Assembly: GCF_025561445.1 (NCBI RefSeq) | Contig: NZ_CP095096.1 | Span: forward strand, 2,552,001 to 2,616,000 | From: Staphylococcus sp. IVB6181 | GTDB taxonomy: Bacteria; Bacillota; Bacilli; Staphylococcales; Staphylococcaceae | Length of the DNA: 64,000 bases | Direction of reading: 5' to 3' | Shown here: piece by piece, positions 45,801 through 53,661 of the stretch | How positions within the stretch are numbered: the stretch's first letter is position 1 | How the letters are laid out: every line of letters starts with the position of its first letter | Notes under the pieces: generated by a model | The model's database searches: none | What the model was told of the DNA's origin: nothing | What the model saw: the letters and a program-made list of their open reading frames with translations, nothing else | Translations under genes and position numbers: made by a program

Positions 45801-47309
45801 TTGTTCATTATTTTTTCCGCGTTCTCTAATAAAATTCATTCTTTCTTTAATCAAACTATAAATCGAAGTCAAAATAAGATCTCTTGTACGTTGCTGATAG
45901 ACAAAACCACGAATATTCTGAGTTGATAAATTCATGTGCGGCAACCAACGCATCCATTTAAACTGTTCATATTCTTCTTCACGTAAAACAACTAAAAACT
46001 CAACGTCATGGTAGCTGTGGAAAGTCGCAATTTGAAGCAGCATTTGCTGCAATTCTTTCATAACTAAGCTTCTTGGTCCGATGTAGGCAATAGGTCCATG
46101 TGTTAAGTCATTCACAAGAGGTGCTTGTTCTGCATCTTTAAAGAAGTCATATAGGTGCTTTGCTTCATCAAACAATTCGTCACGTCGTTGATTATATTCA
46201 TCTTCTTGATAATCTAATTTAAAAGATTTCTCCACATTCGCAATACCTAATTTATAATGAAGAAAGTCATGGTGGTGTGCTGTCTTTTCATAGATACGCG
46301 GTGCTTTACTCTCAACAATATCTTGTATTTCAGCTAATGTAGGATAATGAAAATTTAAACTTAGACGCTGCTCTTGTATTGCTTTATGAATTTGAATAGA
46401 TTTTTCACTCAAATATTTTTCATACGTTTCTTTTCGCGTTCGAACATCTTCTCTGTATCTTCTTTTATCTCTAATATAAGTGGTAATACCAAATACAATC
46501 ATGACCACACTCATCCCCACCATAATCAGCATATATACTCCGAGCGGGCGCAATAAATACACAATTCCTGTAAGTATAATCATGACAAGCGGCGGGATGA
46601 TTGCACGCCATATCATCGCATTATTTTTGTTAACAGGTTGAGGAGGTTTTTCGATTTTAATAGTCTCTGTCGGCTCACGGTGTATAATTCGAGGTGAACG
46701 ATGATAATCATAATACCCTTCATCTTCCAAACTTTTTTCTTCGATTTCCAACTCAACTAAATTCGAATTCATTTGGTATGGAGACATTAAAATTAAACCG
46801 TCTTCACGTACTTCAAGCCAAATGCGATCAATCAGAATATGATCTCCAACTTTTACCGCTGCTTTTTCATATTCGATAAGATTATAATTAATATAAAAAG
46901 GTACCTCAGTATTATGAATAATTTTCAATTCTCCTGTAACTTTAACTTTATCGATCCCTTCAAAAATAATAGTCTGATTCAATCCATCAGCTTTAATATC
47001 ATCGAATGTTTCGACCCCTAATGTCATCATTGATTTATCAGGAAATTGATAAAAATGCCTATTACGGCTTTCTAATATTTCAAATTCGATCTTGTGTAAT
47101 TCACTATCTAGTTGCAACACTTTATGAGGTGTTAAACGCATGTCATTTGCTTGCCATTGATTGGGCATGAGCTCAGTAATTTTAATAGGATGAGAAATCT
47201 CTTTAAGTGTGATATCCGAATCAGGATGGTTATCAATAACATAGGTGTGTCCGCTTTTTAAATTCAATATCCTTACTTGTTTGTTCAACTTGATTATGAG
47301 CTTCTGCAT
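42858..47309 (-). CDS. essC: Type VII secretion ATPase EssC
   Basis: Central FtsK/SpoIIIE-type motor of the Ess system. I chose the ATG at 47309 (GGAGG upstream), giving 1483 residues, close to S. aureus EssC. It has two N-terminal FHA domains, two membrane helices at about 230-275, then ATPase domains: Walker A GTTGSGKS (about residue 673), a second site with GSPGYGRS (about 1018) and a degenerate third (VILIDSDGSMSD). The C-terminal ~230 residues form the region that varies between EssC subtypes and matches the adjacent effectors. Intact. Confidence 0.95.
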   Translation of the reverse strand: MQKLIIKLNKQVRILNLKSGHTYVIDNHPDSDITLKEISHPIKITELMPNQWQANDMRLTPHKVLQLDSELHKIEFEILESRNRHFYQFPDKSMMTLGVETFDDIKADGLNQTIIFEGIDKVKVTGELKIIHNTEVPFYINYNLIEYEKAAVKVGDHILIDRIWLEVREDGLILMSPYQMNSNLVELEIEEKSLEDEGYYDYHRSPRIIHREPTETIKIEKPPQPVNKNNAMIWRAIIPPLVMIILTGIVYLLRPLGVYMLIMVGMSVVMIVFGITTYIRDKRRYREDVRTRKETYEKYLSEKSIQIHKAIQEQRLSLNFHYPTLAEIQDIVESKAPRIYEKTAHHHDFLHYKLGIANVEKSFKLDYQEDEYNQRRDELFDEAKHLYDFFKDAEQAPLVNDLTHGPIAYIGPRSLVMKELQQMLLQIATFHSYHDVEFLVVLREEEYEQFKWMRWLPHMNLSTQNIRGFVYQQRTRDLILTSIYSLIKERMNFIRERGKNNEQVLFTPHLVFVITDMSLIMDHVILEYVNQDLSEIGISLVFVEDVIESLPEHVRTIIDIKSRTEGELVMKEEELKRLKFIPESSVEIDKEYIARRLANLNHVEQMKNAIPESVTFMEMYGAVKVHELKINQRWLTNETYKTMAVPLGVRGKDDILELNLHEKAHGPHGLIAGTTGSGKSEIIQSYILSLAVNFHPHEIAFLLIDYKGGGMANLFKSLPHLVGTITNLDGDEAMRALTSIKAELRKRQRLFGEHDVNHINHYHKLWKDGHASEPMPHLFIISDEFAELKSEQPDFMKELVSTARIGRSLGIHLILATQKPSGVVDDQIWSNSKFKLALKVQDKQDSNEILKTPDAADITLPGRAYLQVGNNEIYELFQSAWSGANYSEDVQGTNDFEDNIIYFINEYGQYQAINKDLSGIENEIPKEAQTELEAVIDHIGEITKTNNIQPVKRPWLPPLPNQIYQEDLVEIDFRKLWATETNKVVLTLGLKDVPEEQYQGPMTIELSKAGNIAVIGSPGYGRSTFLHNVIMDIARHYRPDQAHMYLFDFGTNGLMPMADVPHVADYFTVDQEEKIKKALKRLRNTINERKKLLSQERVVNIEQYNRQMGSTLPNIFVVIDNYDAVKEVPFMEVYEELMSKLTREGLALGIYTLITGSRTSTIKASVLTNIKTRIALYLFDSSESTNVLGSSKKGAKDIKGRAVINDDNYTQFQVAQPFKLNEGETMNNCIKNEVALMNENYVDTYPSPIPMMPEHVLKKNIDADYDVEQLITKSYRIPLGLDFEEVELITLDLSEPSIITALSPQDLELVNNHILEALKDLKEKETVILIDSDGSMSDKSEYFSSYYTTAEEQKFVKEGFEIEIKKRISGEHSIQQRKIVFINNLKAFINNSLLTEQEIRMILGEGPKYNVFTIFSGMYNDMVSTYERQAKLVRQITKQSIIVSRLYDQELVMTTSTSREPMLKPYEMYYTNQNVTHKIQMIE

Positions 47310-47330
47310 TCTTTTAACCTCCATCCTATC

Positions 47331-48620
47331 TTAATTACCACGTTCTGCTTTTTGACGCTGTTCTTTGTCTTCTTGCGCTTGTTCTTTTTGTTTTTTCTCA
47401 TTTTCTTCTTGTTGTTTCAGCTTCTCATCTTTCTCTTGTGCTGCTTTAGCTTTTTGTTCGCTTTCAGCATCTTTAACTTCTTTTTCTTTGTCTAAGATAT
47501 CTTGTAATTTATCATTATATTTTTTAGTTTGTTCTGATCTTTTTTCACTAGATAAATCTGGTGAGTTTTTAATTTCATTCAATTTATTGATTAGAGCTAG
47601 TTTTGTGATGTCATTATCATCAAGGTAAGTTGCAATATTAAGTGCTTCGTCTAAATGACCTTGTCCAAGTTCTGTCCAATATAGTAGATAGTCTTTATTT
47701 GCGTCTGGTGTGATATTATTCAGCAAGTTCTCTTTCTTCTCTTTTTCTAGGCCTTGCTTGTTAGTTTCTATATAACTGCGCGCATAGACATAAAGTGTTT
47801 CTTTTTCTAAGTTTGATGCATCTAAATCTTTATAATCATTCAATACATTTGTATAATCAGCTCGGACATAATCAAGATAACCTTTTTCAACAATCTCATT
47901 CTGCTTCATAACAGAGAAGTACAAATAAAGTAAAACGCCAGCAAGTACAATTGCTAGTACACCTGCAGCAATCGCAATCCACTTATAAATACTAAAACGT
48001 TTTTTGGGAACATAAGCATATTGTTGAGTATATATAGCACTTTGATGTTTATATTGTGCTTTCAGAATGTCTTTTAACTCTTCAAAATCTTTTGCTTCAG
48101 CAACCTTTTTCTCAAATCCTGTTCCTTTATGTAATTGAAGGTTGCCTCCAATCAAACTGTCAAAATCTGTTCTCTGATTAAATGCACAAATAACCAAAGC
48201 CTTATAACGGTCGAGAAATTCCTCGTCCGTTATAGGCATTGGTTCAACTATATTTTTCAATCCTCTTGTTTTTAGTTGGGGCAAACCATTTTTAGTGAAG
48301 TAAATTTCCTCAGGACGCAAGTCGAAAGTATAACGAGTCTTTTGAACACGCATTAACTCAGCAATATTAAGTAAATAACGCAGCTTAAGATCCCTTGTAT
48401 AAGCACGAATATCATCAAAACGAATAAGGTGCTCTGGAAAATCATAATGTACTTGGAAACTTTCATCTAACTCGATGACATCTGCTTTAAGAAAATGAGG
48501 GATGTCCTCCCCTAGCAGATGCATTAAATGATAATGTGCTTTTTTAATTGCTGACTTGGGTATTTCTCTCATTATTTCTCGTTCTTCATTATTATTTTGG
48601 GCTGAGTTGTTTTTCTCCAC
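47331..48620 (-). CDS. essB: Type VII secretion protein EssB
   Basis: Membrane pseudokinase of the Ess core that interacts with EssC and EsaA. The 429-residue protein has an N-terminal kinase-like cytoplasmic domain, one membrane helix at about 215-235 (WIAIAAGVLAIVLAGVLLYL), an extracellular helical domain and a strongly charged coiled-coil tail (DKEKEVKDAESEQKAKAAQE). Slightly shorter than S. aureus EssB (444). Intact, 6-21 bases from essC. Confidence 0.93.
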   Translation of the reverse strand: MEKNNSAQNNNEEREIMREIPKSAIKKAHYHLMHLLGEDIPHFLKADVIELDESFQVHYDFPEHLIRFDDIRAYTRDLKLRYLLNIAELMRVQKTRYTFDLRPEEIYFTKNGLPQLKTRGLKNIVEPMPITDEEFLDRYKALVICAFNQRTDFDSLIGGNLQLHKGTGFEKKVAEAKDFEELKDILKAQYKHQSAIYTQQYAYVPKKRFSIYKWIAIAAGVLAIVLAGVLLYLYFSVMKQNEIVEKGYLDYVRADYTNVLNDYKDLDASNLEKETLYVYARSYIETNKQGLEKEKKENLLNNITPDANKDYLLYWTELGQGHLDEALNIATYLDDNDITKLALINKLNEIKNSPDLSSEKRSEQTKKYNDKLQDILDKEKEVKDAESEQKAKAAQEKDEKLKQQEENEKKQKEQAQEDKEQRQKAERGN

Positions 48621-48632
48621 TTTCCTGTCCTC

Positions 48633-48875
48633 CTATATCACTTTTAAAATATCGCCGTCTGCTATATGAAAGTCGACTAAGCAATCTCCTTCAGTCAGTA
48701 ATTTTGATTTAGTCAATTCTTTAACTTGTATTAGTCTCTTCACATTACGTAAATCCAAACTATCAATAATCAGTGGTATCAGTGTATTAATCGGCAAATG
48801 TACTGGAACTGATAAATCATATGTGCCAGCTTTATAATTAGTAAAATCTAAAGTTACACTTTTATGATATTTCAT
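48633..48875 (-). CDS. esaB: Ubiquitin-like Ess regulator EsaB
   Basis: An 80-residue cytoplasmic ubiquitin-fold protein (VTLDFTNYKAGTYDLSVPVH, DFHIADGDILKVI), the same length as S. aureus EsaB, which is required for secretion. I chose the ATG at 48875; the frame also opens at a GTG three codons earlier. It overlaps the end of essA by 14 bases. Confidence 0.92.
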   Translation of the reverse strand: MKYHKSVTLDFTNYKAGTYDLSVPVHLPINTLIPLIIDSLDLRNVKRLIQVKELTKSKLLTEGDCLVDFHIADGDILKVI

Positions 48876-49317
48876 GATTCTCACGCTTTCTTCGTCGGAT
48901 TATGGTGTAAGCAATAAAACTTATCATCAATATGAGGCCGCCAGCCATCATTAAATAAGTAAATATACTTTTCTTTTGGGCCTCCTGTGTATAAGGAACT
49001 TTGTCGTATCTTACTTTCTGTTTGTCAGAAACAGGCCCGAACAATTGCTTTTTCGTTTCAGATAAGCGGGAAGATTCTCCCGCTTCTTCTTGAAACATAT
49101 CTTTTTTAACATCTTGCATTTTATTCATTTGTTTTTCTTTCAGCATATTATTCACACTTTGACTATCGTCATTAAACAAAGTAGTATCATAGCGATCTAA
49201 ATCTTTATTTTTATTCTCAGTTGCTTCTTGTTCGCTGGTATCTATTTCAAGACTTCCATTGTGGCTATCTGCTTGGCCTATGAATAGATGCATAGTCAAT
49301 AAAGATGCTGCTATCAT
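48862..49317 (-). CDS. essA: Type VII secretion membrane protein EssA
   Basis: A 151-residue protein, matching S. aureus EssA in length and pattern: a hydrophobic N-terminus, DRYDTTLFNDDSQSVNNM, DMFQEEAGESSRLSETKKQL, and a C-terminal membrane helix (YLMMAGGLILMISFIAYTII) with a basic tail. Coupled to the esaA remnant by a 4-base overlap, so its translation may suffer from the loss of the esaA start. Confidence 0.92.
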   Translation of the reverse strand: MIAASLLTMHLFIGQADSHNGSLEIDTSEQEATENKNKDLDRYDTTLFNDDSQSVNNMLKEKQMNKMQDVKKDMFQEEAGESSRLSETKKQLFGPVSDKQKVRYDKVPYTQEAQKKSIFTYLMMAGGLILMISFIAYTIIRRRKRENHEIS

Positions 49318-52202
49318 TGCGATGGACTCGCTTTTCCTAATTTTTTAACCAGCGCATTTAGACCAAGTCCAATGAGTGCAAAGATAACTAAGAAGAATAA
49401 CATAGCTCCTACAGGATGTTCTGCATTGAGATAATTAAAGAACATTGTATCGATATAAGACAATGGCGATACAGCAGATAAAGCTTCACCTTTTGTACTT
49501 GAAGTCCACTGGTTCATAGCGATGAGATAAATACCAAGAACAGTAAGAATCAGCATCATACCAATCGCTTTAACTTGTCTTAGCAAGTAAGTGTTGATTA
49601 AAACAAAAACGATCATCGTTAACATCACCATTAAAATAAACTTAATGCGATAGCCTGGTAATACGTTATATTGATTTAAAGCAACCAGTCCGATAATCAA
49701 CCCTTCAATTAATCCTACAAGTCCAATACTTCCCGAATTAATTGCTTTATTCCACAATTCATTATTCTCGCTGAAATCATTTTTGATTAGTTTAAGCGGA
49801 CCTCTAGCATTAAAATAGCTATGAATCAGATAAGCAGTCATGATTGAGATTAAATACATAATCAACACCATAATAGAAGGTGAAATCGTGTTTTTGTCTC
49901 CATTATTGGCTAATACATTCTCTAAGTTCTTTTTCTTGATTGGGTTGCTCATGAAATCTTTAAGGGCTTCATTTTGTTTATCTCCGTCCTTAGAGTTTTT
50001 CAATACCGTTTCGAAATTTTTAACAAACAAATCATTCTCTTTAGAATTTGCAATCATCTCCTTATTAAGTTCATTAGCTCTTGTTCCTAATGAACGACCA
50101 GATGCATGAAGATTGTTAACATTGCCGTCAAGACGATTAATATCTGTGCTTACAGATTCTGCAGTAGATTTCGTGTTCTGACTATCTGATAACAATTGAC
50201 TGCTGCGTTCTGACATTTTTTGAATATCATCATCCAACTGCATAGATAAAGTTGTAAATTCTTTACCTTCTTCTCTATCAATTTTTGGTACTTCTGGTTT
50301 TTCTTTTAACTTGTCATTTTCTGCTGATAAGTTTTGAATTAAACTTTGTACTTCTTGTTGATTATTTGCTATCCAATCTTTTTCATTCATCATCTTCTCT
50401 ACCATTTCATCAGATGATTGTTGCATCTTTTCAATTTCTGTCATCAACGCTTTTTTGTTATCTTTAAAATCAGTCATATCTGTTATAACTTCATTTACCA
50501 TCATGTCCACAATCGCATTATTATCGATTTGAGGTTTGATTTGACTCACTTTCGTTTCATTATAAAGTTCATATTGTGATTGGAATTGATCTAATGAACG
50601 TAACTGCTGATTTAATTGCGGACTGATTACATCACCAGATAAGTCATGGCTCATTGAAATATCAACAACATTTGCTGACTTGTTAGCGTTGGCTGATGTT
50701 GGTGTTTCCGCTTCTTCTTGTGCATTCGGTACTGCAGGCATTGTTTCTGGTTTAACTTCAGCTGATTCTTCACCTTTTACAGCTTGACCGAACACTAACT
50801 GTAAATGCATAGTCTTATCCTTAAGAAATGCTTCTTGATTTTTTGTATCTTGTTTTAAACGTGCTACCCCTTCGATAGCCACTTTATAATTTTTAACATC
50901 GGTTTCTAACTGAATTTCATCATCTTTGACATCATATTTCTTACCGTTGATATCAATAGTGCCATCAAAATCAAAATTTGAATCTGTCACTATTGTTAAT
51001 CTATTAATATCCTTACTTTTTACTGTTTGGTTACGTTTGAATTTTACGCCATCAGTCGTTAACTTTTCAGTATTATTTGCTGTCAATTCACCTTTATAAG
51101 GTGCCTGCTGAATAGTTTGATCAGGATGATCTTCGTTATAAGCGGATTTAAAAGCATTTAAGTTATTTAAAATTTTGGCATACTTTTCAACTTGTGTATG
51201 TGATAATCCAGTTGTTTCTAAATCTGCACGAGATAAATCAGTAATGTAAGTAGCGTCATCACTAGACTCTTCTCTTTCAATTGATTTCACCATATTTGTT
51301 AGAAATACAGAACGCAGACTTTGGTTGTTTTGTTCTATTTCTTCTTTTACCGAATTGAGTTCAGGATTTTTATCCAATTGCTCATTTAATGATGTCGTCA
51401 GTTCTTTGCGGTAATCTTCAATCATCTTATCAGTGAAAGGAGATTTTTCTTTATCTACTTCTTCTTTCATAGATTCTAAGTTCTTCTCGAATGCCGTTTT
51501 ATATTCTGACTTTTCTTTTTTGTTCGCTTCAGCTTGACTTTCATATTCTTGATTCATTTTTTCTAAGGATTTAATTTGACTTTCTATATCTGCACTTTCA
51601 TTTTGTGTTTGATAGGCATTCAAAGCTTTTTCAAGTGATGAGATATCTTCATCATATTCAGAACTTTGATTTTGTACGATTTCAGAAGCAGAACGATTAA
51701 TATTGAAAATACTGTTGTCTTGTTTCAAAAGAGAATTATTATATCCCACAATCCATTGCGTAATACTCTTATTCGCATTAATGGAATTCACCATTAATTC
51801 TGTAAAGTTCTTCGGATAATCATTTAAAGGATTTAATAAATAATTTTGGAACATATGGTCTGTATTCTTTTGACGTTCCTTCATATCAGAGACATTCTTT
51901 TGTGCGTTATGCAAATTATCGATAACACTTGAGAAATATATATTAATCAAATTCTTATTGAACGAATTTAATACTGTACTCACCACTTGTTCTACTTCGC
52001 GTGTCAACTTTTCATTTTGGCCAGCAGCTGTTTTATACTGAATCGCCATTTTAGCAGGCGTTTTTTTATCTAACTGCATTCCTAACTTAGAGAAGTTTTT
52101 GGGAATGATCACCATAACTTGATATGCACCATTTTTCATTCCATTCTCTGCTACATCTCTATTTACAGTTTCAAAACTATATGTGTCTTCTTTTGACAAA
52201 CG
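49314..52202 (-). pseudogene. esaA: EsaA, 5' end deleted
   Basis: EsaA is the large membrane core protein of Ess. The remaining frame matches S. aureus EsaA from about residue 80 onward (SFETVNRDVAENGMKNGAYQ, then the long extracellular coiled-coil region and about five C-terminal membrane helices). The N-terminal membrane helix is missing. Homology ends at 52202, inside the stretch TTTGACAAACG shared with a CHAP gene on the plus strand. An ATG at 52223 keeps the frame open but lies in foreign sequence without a ribosome site. The esxA gene that normally precedes esaA is absent. Confidence 0.87.
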
Positions 52203-52476
52203 TGCCGCTGACGGTAATACCATCAGTACATTTTGGGGGGATGCGAAAAACTGGGCAAGCCAAGCTAAAGCTGCGGGATTTAGAGTAGATAACCAACCTG
52301 AAAAAGGTGCAGTTTTTCAAACACCTATTGGAGTATGGGGACATGTAGCCTACGTTGAACGCGTTAATATTGATGGCAGTATATTTATCTCAGAAATGAA
52401 CTTCATAGCTCCTTATATAACGTCAACGCGTACTATTTCAGCTGCAGAAGCAAAAAATTATAATTACATCCATTAA
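52192..52476 (+). pseudogene. CHAP-domain amidase/peptidase, 3' remnant (SsaA type)
   Basis: The frame gives FDKRAADGNTISTFWGDAKN, then WGHVAYVERV and SAAEAKNYNYIH, the C-terminal half of a SsaA-type CHAP domain, a secreted cell-wall hydrolase. The signal peptide and the catalytic Cys (in the CTYYV-type motif) are missing; the catalytic His region is present. The remnant starts where the esaA sequence ends and cannot work. Confidence 0.85.
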
Positions 52477-52552
52477 ATATCGCAATGTTCCTTAATGACA
52501 ATACTTAATCATATCTTTACGATAATTTTTAATTAATTCAAAGCAATATTAG

Positions 52553-52558
52553 TATAAT
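52553..52558 (+). promoter_or_regulatory. -10 element for the DUF1672 lipoprotein gene
   Basis: TATAAT 52 bases before the ATG. The -35 region is poor (TTAATT at 18 bases). Weak support. Confidence 0.35.
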
Positions 52559-52609
52559 TATTTCTAATGACTTAAAAATGATGATTCTTATCAACCAATG
52601 AGGTGGTCT

Positions 52610-53524
52610 ATGAAAAAGCTGCTTTACACAATTATAATTTCAACAACTCTATTAGGTGGATGCAATGCATTGAAAGATATAACAACTGAAAATAACGTTC
52701 CGCGTACAATGCCTGTCAATGAATATAAAGGACAAGGTTTTCAGCCTAAGGCTGAAAAAGATGCGACTGAATTAGCCAAAAAACACAAAAAAGAATTTGC
52801 GGACTTGGGTGAGCGTTTCTTTAAAGATAATTTTGGTTTGAATGTCAAAGCCACGAATGTTGTCGGCAGTGGTAAAGGAGCCGAAGTTTTTGTCCATTGC
52901 GATGATCATGATATTGTCTTTAATTCTAGTATTGTTGTCTCTGCAGATTCTTTAGGATACAAAGGCTCTGCAAGAGCACAAGAAGAAAGTGATGAACTCG
53001 CTACTCAAATTGGTAAAGTAGTCAGCGGCTTTGATTACAAAGCAAACAAAAAAGAATATGATGAACTATACCAATACTTTAAAGATAATCAAAAGAATTA
53101 TGGTTATTATGGTTATACTAAAGAAGCTATTAATAAAACTCAAAACTCTGGTTATCAAAATGAATTTTTTAGATTAAGTGGAAGACCGATGACTCTTAAA
53201 GAATATAATGAACACCTACGCCCCTTAATCACATTAAGTAATCCTGAATTTAAACGGCAGTATATTTCGAAAAAAGAATTAATTATTGAAACTAAAAAAT
53301 CATATCTGGTAACTAACCTTTTTGATAGGTTTAAGCACTATAACAAAGAGCGAGGCAAAGAAAATTTATTGAAAATTTCAGATGATATTATACATGAACA
53401 AATTGGACCGCAAAAATCAGAAATATCATATACACTTCTGTATACAGAAAAGAACATCAATATAGTAGAAGGAAGAAAAAACGATGCTGATTCTATTCGA
53501 TTCGGGGTGTATGATAGTGAATAA
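52610..53524 (+). CDS. DUF1672 family lipoprotein, C-terminus possibly frameshifted
   Basis: A 304-residue predicted lipoprotein: signal MKKLLYTIIISTTLLGGC with lipobox LGGC, then NEYKGQGFQPKAEKDATELA, VEVFVHCDDHDIVFN-like AEVFVHCDDHDIVFNSSIVV and KEAINKTQNSGYQNEFF, all hallmarks of staphylococcal DUF1672. The ATG at 52610 has GAGGTGG. After its stop, the frame starting at 53517 continues 41 codons (ITERDKIELSSYWAYQDYTI), which looks like lost C-terminal sequence, so a one-base lesion near 53522 is likely but not certain. Function unknown; plus strand, unlike its neighbours. Confidence 0.82.
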   Translation: MKKLLYTIIISTTLLGGCNALKDITTENNVPRTMPVNEYKGQGFQPKAEKDATELAKKHKKEFADLGERFFKDNFGLNVKATNVVGSGKGAEVFVHCDDHDIVFNSSIVVSADSLGYKGSARAQEESDELATQIGKVVSGFDYKANKKEYDELYQYFKDNQKNYGYYGYTKEAINKTQNSGYQNEFFRLSGRPMTLKEYNEHLRPLITLSNPEFKRQYISKKELIIETKKSYLVTNLFDRFKHYNKERGKENLLKISDDIIHEQIGPQKSEISYTLLYTEKNINIVEGRKNDADSIRFGVYDSE

Positions 53525-53621
53525 TAAAATTACTGAGAGAGACAAAATTGAATTGAGTAGTTATTGGGCATACCAAGATTATACAATTCCAAAAGATTTT
53601 AATTTTAATGGCAAAAAGTTT

Positions 53622-53658
53622 AAAGCGCACCGCAATCACTAAGATTACGGCGCACTTT
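53622..53658 (-). terminator. Terminator of the lipase gene
   Basis: On the minus strand AAAGTGCGCCGTAATC pairs with GATTGCGGTGCGCTTT (16 pairs, three of them G-U; mismatches on the plus strand), loop of 5, then AAACTTTTTG. It lies 4 bases after the lipase stop. Confidence 0.75.
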
Positions 53659-53661
53659 ATT

